A stretch of DNA of 50,020 bases from NCBI GenBank assembly GCA_030833205.1, contig JAURHS010000008.1:1-50020 (forward strand), in the 5' to 3' direction. Numbering within the stretch: the stretch's first letter is position 1; each line of letters opens with the position of its first letter. Position numbers and translations under genes: made by a program. This DNA is from Prosthecobacter sp. (GTDB taxonomy: Bacteria > Verrucomicrobiota > Verrucomicrobiia > Verrucomicrobiales > Verrucomicrobiaceae). The notes under the pieces are model-generated. The model saw nothing but the letters and a program-made list of their open reading frames with translations. It was not told the origin of the DNA and searched no databases. This document shows positions 38,308-46,631 of the stretch, piece by piece.

Positions 38308-38412
38308 TTCCAGCCTCTGACCGGCGCATCCTCGATGCGTCATGCCCATGTTGGCGTTTGCGGTCTTGTTGTCCTTTTTCCCCCATCCGGTACCTCCTCC
38401 CTCCTTTTTCTC

Positions 38413-39648
38413 ATGAAACTCTCTGTTGTCTTTTTTGTCAGCACCATGGCAGCCGCCACCGCCGAACCCGTCAGCATTGATTCGCTGGTGGCCAAGGCCC
38501 GCGCCACTCACCCCGAACTGCGTTTTTACGAGGCCCAAGTCGATGCTGCCAAGGGCGGCTTGACCAAGGCCGGCGAGATCAAAAACCCCGAGCTGATGAC
38601 CGGTGTGGGCAATTGGCGGGTGCGCGATCTGAGTACGGGCGGGCTGAGCAATGGGCCCACTTGGGCGGTGCAGCTCACCCAGCAGGTGGAGTGGGCGGGG
38701 CGCCTCTCCCTGCGCAAGGCGATTGCACAAAAGGAGATTGAGCTGGCGCAACTGGGCTTGGAGCAATTCCGCCTGACCTTGAGTGGTCGTGTGCGCCTGC
38801 TGGCCTGGCGCCTGTTGGCTGCGCAGGAGCAGTATCGGGTGACCCACGAAGTCTCCAAGCGCTTCAGTGAGTTGGCCAAGGTTCTGCTGCAACGCGATCC
38901 CGCCGGAGCGGCGCCGCGTCTTGAGGCGCGCATCATTGAGGCCAGTGCCCTGACGCTGGGCGCTGAGGTCACGGCAGCGCGCAATGAGATGGAAAGCGCG
39001 CGCTTTGAGCTCAATCAAATCCTCGGTGAGCGCCCCGAGCATGCCCTGCAGGTCAAGCCACAGACCGGCATGCTCAAGGCTCTGCCTGCCCTGGAGCAGC
39101 TGTTGGCTGAGGCGCGCAACCGCAACTTCGATCTGCGCGCGCGCATGGCTGAGGTGCAGCAGCAGGGCTTTGCCGTGGCCCTGGCCAAGAACGAGCGCTG
39201 GCCCTCGATCAGCGTCAGCTCCTACCTTCAGCGTCAGACCAACAACACCCGCGAAACCCAGGTTGGCATTGGGCTGTCCCTGCCCCTGCCGTTGTGGAAT
39301 CGCAACGAGGGCGCCATTGAAGGGGCGCGTGCCAAGCAGGTGCAGGCCGAGGTCATGCTCACGGCGGAGTTGCGTCATTTGGAGCGTGAGGTGGCTGCGG
39401 AGGCCAGTCATTACCGGCTGCATGTCGAGGAGCTTGCCAAATGGCCCGCCGACACGCTGCAGGACTTCTCCAAGGCCGCGGCCGAAGCCGATGAGCATTA
39501 CCGTCTGGGCGCCTTGCCCCTGTCCACCTACACCGAGTTGCAGCGTCAGTATGTGGAGAGTGTGAAGGCCGTGCTGGCCTCGCAGGTGGCCGCCGTGGAG
39601 GCCCGCATGGGCCTTGAGCAACTCACGGGCGTGAAGCTGGCTGACTGA
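38413..39648 (+). CDS. TolC-family outer-membrane efflux protein (CzcC/CusC-like)
   Basis: From ATG 38413 the protein has 411 residues with signal peptide MKLSVVFFVSTMAAATA. The mature protein follows the TolC pattern: an N-terminal SIDSLVAKARATHPELRFYEAQVDAAKG helix, two repeats of long helices with strand segments (NPELMTGVGNW and PLPLWNRNEG), and coiled-coil stretches rich in Ala, Glu and Arg. It forms a trimeric outer-membrane channel for the RND pump encoded 20 bases downstream. No lipobox Cys is present, unlike CusC. Confidence 0.88.
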   Translation: MKLSVVFFVSTMAAATAEPVSIDSLVAKARATHPELRFYEAQVDAAKGGLTKAGEIKNPELMTGVGNWRVRDLSTGGLSNGPTWAVQLTQQVEWAGRLSLRKAIAQKEIELAQLGLEQFRLTLSGRVRLLAWRLLAAQEQYRVTHEVSKRFSELAKVLLQRDPAGAAPRLEARIIEASALTLGAEVTAARNEMESARFELNQILGERPEHALQVKPQTGMLKALPALEQLLAEARNRNFDLRARMAEVQQQGFAVALAKNERWPSISVSSYLQRQTNNTRETQVGIGLSLPLPLWNRNEGAIEGARAKQVQAEVMLTAELRHLEREVAAEASHYRLHVEELAKWPADTLQDFSKAAAEADEHYRLGALPLSTYTELQRQYVESVKAVLASQVAAVEARMGLEQLTGVKLAD

Positions 39649-39668
39649 TCCCCAACACTCACCTTCTC

Positions 39669-42600
39669 ATGCTCAACGCCCTGTTGGAGTTTTCGGTGCG
39701 GCAACGCGCCCTCGTGGTTCTTGGCGCCATCCTGCTGCTGGCAGGCGGCGCCTACAGTCTCATGCACCTGCCCATTGATGCGGTGCCTGACCTCACCGGT
39801 CCGCAGGTGCAGGTCAATGTCAGTGTGCCGGCTCTGGCTCCGGAGGAATCCGAGCGCGCCGTCACCCGCCCGATCGAAATGGCTCTGGCCGGCATGCCCG
39901 GGGTGCGCGACTCGCGCTCGATCACCAAGTTTGGCCTGGCCCAGGTGACCGTGGAGTTTGAGGACGACACGGACATCTTCCGTGCCCGTCAATTGGTGAC
40001 CGAACGCCTCACGGCAGTGATGCAGGACCTGCCGCAGGGCTGCCAGCTTTCCTTGGCGCCCATCAGCACGGGCCTGGGTGAAATCTTTTATTACACCCTG
40101 CACTGGAAGAAGGACGCGCCTCAGCGGCCCAAGGATGAGCAGGAAGGCCTGATGCGCCTGTGGGAGACCCATGAGTATGTCGTCAAACCCATGCTGCGCA
40201 CCGTGCAGGGCGTGGCCGAGATCAACAGCAACGGCGGCCACCAGCGGCAATTGGTGGTGGAGCCGGATCTGGTCAAACTCAAGGCCGCCAATCTGACGGT
40301 CAGCGAGCTGGCAGAGATCATCGGCGGGAATGTGGAAAACAGCGGCGGCGGCGCCATTGATCAGGGCGATGAAATCCTCACGGTGCGCAGTGTGGGGCGG
40401 GTGGCAACGCTGGCTGAAATCGAGCAGTTGCCCATCAAGTTTGGTGCTGCCGTCAAGCCGCTGCGGGTGATGGATGTGGCGCAGGTCAGGTGGGGCAGTG
40501 CCTATCGCGCAGGTGCCGCCACCATGGACGGCGATGAGGTGGTGTTGGGCACGGTGATGATGCTCATGGGCCAGAACGCCCGCGTGGTCTGTCACCGCGT
40601 GGCGCCGCGTTTGCAGGAGGTGCGCGAAAAGCTGCCCGAGGGCATGGATGTGACCATTGTCTATGAGCGCTCCGATCTGGTGGAAGCCACGGTTCAGACG
40701 GTGGAGAAGAACCTGCTTGAAGGCGCGGTGCTTGTCGTGGTGGTGCTGCTGTTGTTGTTGGGCAATTGGCGCGCCGCCTTGATTGTGGCGCTGGCCATCC
40801 CCCTGTCCTTTTTGTTTGCCATCAGCGGCATGGTGCAGGGCGGCTGGTCGGGCAATTTGATGAGTCTTGGCGCGGTGGACTTCGGCCTGATCATTGATGG
40901 CGCGGTGGTGATGGTGGAAAACATCGTGCGCCGCCTCGGTCTGCGGCAGCACCATCTCGGCCGCAGGCTCACTCCCCGCGAACGCAGCCAGGAGGTGCTT
41001 GCCGCCAGTCGTCAGGTGGCCAGCCCCATGTTCTTCGGGGTGCTGATCATCACCATCGTGTACCTGCCCATCCTCACGCTCACCGGCATTGAGGGCAAGA
41101 TGTTCCGGCCGATGGCCGTGACGGTGATCTTTGCGCTCTGCGGCGCCTTGATTCTTTCCCTGACCCTGATGCCTGCCCTCTGCTCATTTCTGTTGGGGGG
41201 CAACATCGCGGAGAAGGAAAACTTCCTGATTGCCGGCCTCAACCGAGTCTTTCAACCGCTGCTGCGTCTGGCCCTGCGCCTGCGTCTGCTGGTGGCCTTG
41301 GCGGCGGTGGGTTTCTTCGCCTTCTGCCTGATGCGCTTTGCCCATCTCGGGGCGGAATTTGTGCCCAAACTCGATGAGGGCAGCATTGCCGCCATGGTCT
41401 ACCGCAAGGTGGGCATGAACCTGCGCGAGTCGCTGCATCAGGATCTGGAGTTGGGGCGCAAAATCCGCGACAAATTCCCCATGGTGACCAGCTTCTTCTC
41501 GCGCAGCGGCACCAGCGAGGTGGCCACGGACCCGATGCCGCCGAATGAAACCGACATCTACATCTTCTACAAGCCCCTGAATCAATGGCCGAAGGGCGAG
41601 GGTCTGCCGACCACCAAGCAGGAGCTGATTGAGGCCATCGAGAAGGAAGCCAACGCCGAACACGAGGGGCAGACGCTGGAGTTTGGCCAACCCATTGAGA
41701 CGCGTTTCAATGAGATGATGGAAGGCACCAAGGCGGAGCTTGCGGTGCGCATTTACGGCAACGACTTCGACATCCTTGAGAAGCTCGCCACGCAGGTGCG
41801 CGACATCATTGGCAAGGTGCCCGGTGGCCAGGCTGAATTCGAGACCGATGGCCGCCCCGGCAGCATGGTGCTTGAAGTCAAACGCGACATGCTGGTGCAA
41901 TACAATCTGCCGCTGGCCGAGGTGAATCGGGCGGTGTCCGCAGGCCTCGGCGGCCAGGTGTCCGGTCAGGTGGTGGAAGGCAATCGTCGCCGCGACATTG
42001 TGGTGCGTCTGGCGCAGGAGCAGCGCGGCAAGCGCGAGGCCATCGAGGCTCTGCCGCTGCGCGTGGGTGAGTTTGGCATGATGGACCTGGGCAGGGTGGT
42101 CAACATCCGACAGGAACGGGCCGTGGACCCCATCCGTCACAGTCGCACCCAGCGTCGCGCGGCGCTGATGGTCAGTGTCAAGGGCCGCGACATGGAGGGC
42201 TTTGTGCACGAGGCCATGGCGCGCATCAAGGCTGAGGTCAAATTCCCGGAGGGCTATGACTTTGAGTTCGGCGGCACCTTCGAGAATCTGCAGGAGGCCA
42301 GGGCCCGTCTGGCCATTGTGGTGCCCACGGCGCTGCTGATGATTCTCATGCTGATCTTCTTTGCCTTTGGCAGTCTGCGCCAGACCTTGCTGGTGGCCAC
42401 CGGTATTCCGATGGCCCTGACTGGGGGCATCCTTGCCCTGGAGTTGCGCGGCATGCCCTTCAGCATCACGGCAGCGGTGGGCTTCATCGCGCTCAGCGGT
42501 GTGGCGGTGCTCAATGGCTTGGTGCTGGTCAATTACTTCAATGAGCTGCGCGAAGAGGGCATGGCCCTGCGCGATGCGGTCTTAAACGGTGTGGCCACGC

Positions 42601-42824
42601 GACTGCGTCCGGTGATGATGACGGCGCTGGTGGCCGCGCTGGGTTTTGTGCCCATGGCACTGGCGCACGGCGCTGGCGCTGAGGTGCAACGCCCTCTGGC
42701 CACCGTGGTCATCGGTGGCATCATCAGCTCGACGCTGCTGACCCTGCTGTTGTTGCCCATGCTGTATCATTGGATTGAGGGCAGGGCAGGGCCACCCAAG
42801 ATCCAGCCGCAGGTGGAGGCCTGA
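39669..42824 (+). CDS. czcA: Heavy-metal efflux RND pump inner-membrane protein (CzcA/CusA type)
   Basis: The 1051-residue protein starts at ATG 39669 and is an inner-membrane proton/metal antiporter trimer. It has the RND layout of 12 membrane helices and two large periplasmic loops; helix 4 carries DFGLIIDGAVVMVEN with Asp404, Asp410 and Glu417, the heavy-metal subfamily motif. Periplasmic features resemble CzcA/CnrA: TDPMPPNETDIYI, and PIETRFNEMMEGTKAELAVRIYG, in place of the Met sites at equivalent CusA positions. Divalent Zn/Co/Ni/Cd efflux is therefore favoured over Cu/Ag (inference). The TolC-like partner is upstream; no membrane-fusion (CzcB) gene is adjacent. Confidence 0.93.
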   Translation: MLNALLEFSVRQRALVVLGAILLLAGGAYSLMHLPIDAVPDLTGPQVQVNVSVPALAPEESERAVTRPIEMALAGMPGVRDSRSITKFGLAQVTVEFEDDTDIFRARQLVTERLTAVMQDLPQGCQLSLAPISTGLGEIFYYTLHWKKDAPQRPKDEQEGLMRLWETHEYVVKPMLRTVQGVAEINSNGGHQRQLVVEPDLVKLKAANLTVSELAEIIGGNVENSGGGAIDQGDEILTVRSVGRVATLAEIEQLPIKFGAAVKPLRVMDVAQVRWGSAYRAGAATMDGDEVVLGTVMMLMGQNARVVCHRVAPRLQEVREKLPEGMDVTIVYERSDLVEATVQTVEKNLLEGAVLVVVVLLLLLGNWRAALIVALAIPLSFLFAISGMVQGGWSGNLMSLGAVDFGLIIDGAVVMVENIVRRLGLRQHHLGRRLTPRERSQEVLAASRQVASPMFFGVLIITIVYLPILTLTGIEGKMFRPMAVTVIFALCGALILSLTLMPALCSFLLGGNIAEKENFLIAGLNRVFQPLLRLALRLRLLVALAAVGFFAFCLMRFAHLGAEFVPKLDEGSIAAMVYRKVGMNLRESLHQDLELGRKIRDKFPMVTSFFSRSGTSEVATDPMPPNETDIYIFYKPLNQWPKGEGLPTTKQELIEAIEKEANAEHEGQTLEFGQPIETRFNEMMEGTKAELAVRIYGNDFDILEKLATQVRDIIGKVPGGQAEFETDGRPGSMVLEVKRDMLVQYNLPLAEVNRAVSAGLGGQVSGQVVEGNRRRDIVVRLAQEQRGKREAIEALPLRVGEFGMMDLGRVVNIRQERAVDPIRHSRTQRRAALMVSVKGRDMEGFVHEAMARIKAEVKFPEGYDFEFGGTFENLQEARARLAIVVPTALLMILMLIFFAFGSLRQTLLVATGIPMALTGGILALELRGMPFSITAAVGFIALSGVAVLNGLVLVNYFNELREEGMALRDAVLNGVATRLRPVMMTALVAALGFVPMALAHGAGAEVQRPLATVVIGGIISSTLLTLLLLPMLYHWIEGRAGPPKIQPQVEA

Positions 42825-42868
42825 TTTTACCATTGTCGGCAGCTTCTGGCGCTTGCAGTATCGCCGCC

Positions 42869-44218
42869 ATGAGCCAAGCCAATCTTCTGCCGCTGCGCCG
42901 CCGTCTGGTGATGCGCCTGCTGCTTGCTGCGGCGGGCTTGGTGCTGGTCTTGGGCCTGGGATTGACGCGCTGGGTGGATGCCCAGCAGCGTCGCCAGCAG
43001 GAGGAATTGTTTTTGCAGTTGGCGCGTGCTGATGCGCAGTTTGTGCGCGGCTTGAAGCTGCCGCTGAGCGCCAAGCTTGCTGCGGACCTGGGCTCGCTGC
43101 TGGGCATGCAGGTGCATTTTCGCTTTGCCGATGGCAGGCTGGAACCGGCCCTGCAGGAAGTTGAGCGGCAGCGGGTCTTGCTGGCGCTTGTGGAAGGCCG
43201 TGTCCACGCACTTGATCAGGGCTGGCAGGCGGTGGCCGAGCCGGTGAGCGCTCAGGCGCAGCTGATTTTGTTGCGCCGCGTCGAGCCGTTGACCATGTCG
43301 CTTGCCAATCGCGATTCGCGTTGGGTTTGGCCGGCCTTGTTGGTGGTGGGCAGTTTGTTTGCCCTGTTGCTGGCCCGTCTCCTGGTACGGCCCATTGAGG
43401 TGCTCACTGAAGAGTGGAATGCGGCCTTGGATCAACCGGGCAAGCCCCTTGCGGGCATGCAGCGCGATGATGAAATTGGAGTCTTGGCGCGGGCCTTGGT
43501 GCAGGGTCGTGACGCCTGGCATGCCGAGCGTGAGCAGCGTCTCAGTGCCGAGCGTCTGGCGTTGCTGGGCAGGATGGCAACTGCCCTGGCGCATGAGATC
43601 AAGAATCCGCTGGCAGCGATTCAACTGCATGCCCAGTTGGTGGATGTGGAGCGCTTGGATGGCGAATCGCGGCAGAGCCTTGAGTTGATGCAACGAGAGG
43701 CCACGGAGATTGAGGGCTTGGTCAATCAGTGGTTGTTTCTGGCCAGGCCTGCGCCGCCACAGCAGCACCCGTTGGATTTGGTGGAGTTGTTGCATGCGGC
43801 CATGGAGACGGTGCGTGCCCAGGCTCAACATGCCCAGGTTGAGGTGCGCATGGCGCCGCCGCCGCAGGCGCCCTGCATGGTTTGTGGGGATCGAAGGCGT
43901 CTGCTGCAGGCACTGCGCAATGTGTTGCTCAATGCCATCGAGGCGATGCCGGGCGGCGGCAGGCTGCAGGCCTCGCTGCAGGTGACCGCGGATCAGGTGA
44001 TCCTTGCCATTGAGGATGATGGTCCGGGCTTCAGCCAGGAGGCCATGGCTCGCGCCAGCGAGCTGTTCTTCTCCCAAAAGGAGGGCGGCATGGGTGTCGG
44101 CCTCTGTGTGGTGCAGGAGGTGCTGCAGGCCCACGGCGGCAGGTTGGTGATTGGCGCGGCGCGGCAGGCGGGGGGCGCGCGCGTGGAATTGCAATGGCCC
44201 TCAGCGCCTGAGTGCTGA
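42869..44218 (+). CDS. Membrane sensor histidine kinase downstream of the metal pump
   Basis: From ATG 42869 the protein has 449 residues; a TTG at 42833 is less likely. Two membrane helices (about 14-34 and 151-171) flank a periplasmic sensor of about 115 residues. After a HAMP-like region come the HisKA domain with His242 in ALAHEIKNPLAAIQLHAQL, and HATPase motifs LLNAIEAMPGGG, EDDGPGFS and the GGMGVGLCVVQEV ATP lid. It starts 44 bases after the RND gene, so is likely in the efflux operon and may sense metal or envelope stress. No response regulator gene follows; the next gene is convergent. Confidence 0.9.
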   Translation: MSQANLLPLRRRLVMRLLLAAAGLVLVLGLGLTRWVDAQQRRQQEELFLQLARADAQFVRGLKLPLSAKLAADLGSLLGMQVHFRFADGRLEPALQEVERQRVLLALVEGRVHALDQGWQAVAEPVSAQAQLILLRRVEPLTMSLANRDSRWVWPALLVVGSLFALLLARLLVRPIEVLTEEWNAALDQPGKPLAGMQRDDEIGVLARALVQGRDAWHAEREQRLSAERLALLGRMATALAHEIKNPLAAIQLHAQLVDVERLDGESRQSLELMQREATEIEGLVNQWLFLARPAPPQQHPLDLVELLHAAMETVRAQAQHAQVEVRMAPPPQAPCMVCGDRRRLLQALRNVLLNAIEAMPGGGRLQASLQVTADQVILAIEDDGPGFSQEAMARASELFFSQKEGGMGVGLCVVQEVLQAHGGRLVIGAARQAGGARVELQWPSAPEC

Positions 44219-44232
44219 GTCGGGCATCGGCT

Positions 44233-46473
44233 TCAAGGCAGGGCGATGCTGCCCTTGCGCGGCAGGGCCTGCACCTGGGCCTTGGCCGCTGAGGAAAGCG
44301 GGATGCCCCAGAACTCGAAAAACTCGCTGAGGTTTTCGCCAACGATTTTGCTGTAGCGGGTGAGCAGTTGATCGCGGGCTTCCGCGTCATTGCGTGGCGG
44401 CTCACCAAAGCTGCCGTCGGCAAAGCTGTGCAGGTAGGCGCGCCAGCTCTGCCAGCCAAAGGCCTGAATCAATTGGATGTACATGTGCAGGGCGGTGAAG
44501 GGGTCGCTTTGCCACAGTGCCCATTTGTCCTTGGCTTGGCGCATGCGTTGCAGGTTTTCGCGTCTGGCCTCTGCGCTGATGGCGGGATGGCCCATGAGCC
44601 AGTCCTTGCCCAACACGGCTTCATAACAGTACATGCCCAGGACATTGTTGGTCACCTCGCCAGCGCCTTGAAAGGTGAAGCTGGGGCGCTGGTGATTGTG
44701 GCCGATCTCGTGGTAAAAGCCCCAGCCCGGGAATTTGATGCGGCTGAAGGTGACCATCTCAGGGGCGGCACTGGTCGGGATCATGATTGGATAGCCGCTG
44801 TGCATGTAACCGGCGCTGATCTGCACATCGGCGACGATGCGCTCGGGGCGGCGGCGCTCGGCGCCTTGATTGGCGATGTCGTCCTGCGCGGCAACCACGC
44901 GGTCCCAGAACTCCATGAGTTGGGTGGGGTTGGTGATGCGCGCGGCCACGCTGCTGGGGCAGGAAAGGATGAGGCGCGGGCAGGCCAGTTCCGCCCAGGG
45001 GCCGGGTTGATGGCGCAGGGTTTTGAGCCATTGCTCGTCGCTGTGTTGGCCCAACACAAAGCGTGGGCTGGGGATGCCGCCGCGCAGGGTGACCTTGATC
45101 GCCGAGGGCGGCCCGGCAAAGCGCTCTGGCACTTCCACATAGATCAAACCTCCGAAGGCGCTGGAGAGACGGGTGCGGCTTGAGCGAACCGGGGTGCCCA
45201 CCGTGATGTCTGGTGCGCGCTGCCACTCCTTGAGGTGATAGAGCTTGTCACTGTGGCAGCCAATGCGCAGGGCAAAGCCTTGGTCTACGACGGCCTGCGG
45301 CACCTCCAGTTCAATGCTCTCTCCGGCCGCAGCATACAGGCCCGTGCTGCACCAGCCTGGGATGCGGGGATCAAGATCAATGGCCTGCTCCACACGGGGC
45401 ACATTCCTGGCCACTGCGCCGGGGAAGTTGACATGGGCGGGATGCGCCGGGCGCGGGCGCTCCTCGCTGGCGGGCAAACGCAGCAGGCGGCATTGCATCT
45501 GCAACTGCAGGCGGGCCTGCAGATCCTGGGGCAGGCGCAGGGGTTTTTCGGCGCTGGGCAGGCGGTTGCGCGCGCTGGAGGCATCGCGGTTGAGCACCAG
45601 CTCCAGGGCGTGGCGGAAGGGGCTGGCGGCACTGCCCTGTGCGCCCAGGGCCAGTTCAATGCTGGCGCTGGCCTGCTCGGCGGCGAGGTCCATTTCTACC
45701 GGGTTGCCAGTGGGCTTGGCCACCCATTGCAGGGCGGTGGCGGCATGGATCAGGGCGCTTGGTGCCGGATTGCCCTCAAAGCTTTTGACGGCTTCAAAGC
45801 CGCCTTCCTCCGTGAAGGCCAGTCCTGCCTCCATCAGGGCGAGATTCAGCGCGTGATCCGTGGCGAGGTTGCGCCCAGCGCTGGTTTGCGGGTACGCCCA
45901 GCCGGTCATGCCAGCGATGAGGCCGCCGCCGCGTTGCACAAACTCGGCGATGGCCTTGGCCGCTTCGGGTTGATCCACGCCTTGGGCATTGAGGATGAGC
46001 ACATCGACTTGGCGCAGTGTGTCGCTGCTCAAGGCCTCGATTTTTTCCAAGCGCAGCTTGGGCTGCAGGAGTTCAAGCGCCTTGGGCGAGATGCCAAAGT
46101 AGCCGATGCGCCGCGAGCCCTTGCTGTTGCCTGCGCACCAGAGGATGGCGTTGCGCATCAGGGTGAGGTGATCGCCCCCGGCCTGCCCATCGAGCAAACT
46201 GTTGTGACCGGTAAGCAGCACGCGGCCCTTGCCCCAGAGGCTGCTGGCCACCACAGCGCGCTGCACGCCGCGCGCATCGGCAGCGGCGAGGATGGCCTGG
46301 GCCTGAGGGCCCCAGAGGGCGATGGCTCCGGGGGCGCCGGGTTTGGGCAGACTGCCCACGCCCTGCAGCAAGGCCGGGCGTGCCTGGTTGGTCTTTTCCA
46401 AGCCTTGGGCATGGCTGGTTGGAGAGGAGATCAGGGGCAGCAGGGCAAGCAGGACGGCGGGACGGATGAGCAT
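44233..46473 (-). CDS. Secreted M60-type (enhancin-like) zinc metallopeptidase
   Basis: The 746-residue protein starts at ATG 46473 with a signal peptide (MLIRPAVLLALLPLISSPTSHAQ). Residues about 40-230 look like a glutamine-amidotransferase-like fold (VVASSLWGKGRVLLTGHNSL, then VDVLILNAQGVDQPEAA). A beta-rich region (about 370-480; GWCSTGLYAAAGESIELEV) resembles the non-catalytic part of M60 proteins. The catalytic motif is HEIGHNHQ (His588, Glu589, His592) with the distal Glu606 in GAGEVTNN, matching M60 HExxH-x(8-28)-E. M60-type enzymes cleave mucin-like glycoproteins in pathogens and gut bacteria; in a free-living verrucomicrobium they may act on polysaccharide-linked or algal glycoproteins (inference). 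It is convergent with the histidine kinase gene, 14 bases away. Confidence 0.85.
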   Translation of the reverse strand: MLIRPAVLLALLPLISSPTSHAQGLEKTNQARPALLQGVGSLPKPGAPGAIALWGPQAQAILAAADARGVQRAVVASSLWGKGRVLLTGHNSLLDGQAGGDHLTLMRNAILWCAGNSKGSRRIGYFGISPKALELLQPKLRLEKIEALSSDTLRQVDVLILNAQGVDQPEAAKAIAEFVQRGGGLIAGMTGWAYPQTSAGRNLATDHALNLALMEAGLAFTEEGGFEAVKSFEGNPAPSALIHAATALQWVAKPTGNPVEMDLAAEQASASIELALGAQGSAASPFRHALELVLNRDASSARNRLPSAEKPLRLPQDLQARLQLQMQCRLLRLPASEERPRPAHPAHVNFPGAVARNVPRVEQAIDLDPRIPGWCSTGLYAAAGESIELEVPQAVVDQGFALRIGCHSDKLYHLKEWQRAPDITVGTPVRSSRTRLSSAFGGLIYVEVPERFAGPPSAIKVTLRGGIPSPRFVLGQHSDEQWLKTLRHQPGPWAELACPRLILSCPSSVAARITNPTQLMEFWDRVVAAQDDIANQGAERRRPERIVADVQISAGYMHSGYPIMIPTSAAPEMVTFSRIKFPGWGFYHEIGHNHQRPSFTFQGAGEVTNNVLGMYCYEAVLGKDWLMGHPAISAEARRENLQRMRQAKDKWALWQSDPFTALHMYIQLIQAFGWQSWRAYLHSFADGSFGEPPRNDAEARDQLLTRYSKIVGENLSEFFEFWGIPLSSAAKAQVQALPRKGSIALP

Positions 46474-46631
46474 CGGCGCAGAGCTTGAACGCCGGCCGAG
46501 GATTTGACCAGCCCGCAGTGAGGGCGGCGTGTCGGTTGAGGTGTAGGCTGAGGGCGCGGATTTGCACTTGGACGCAAGAATTGGGTTGCGCCCTACGATT
46601 GCAGGCCTGTTGCATTGGCAACTCCACCTTC

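Noticed and set aside
45235-46488. 417-codon open frame opposite the M60-type gene
   Set aside because: The minus strand encodes a complete secreted M60-type protein with signal peptide and catalytic motif; the plus-strand frame has none.
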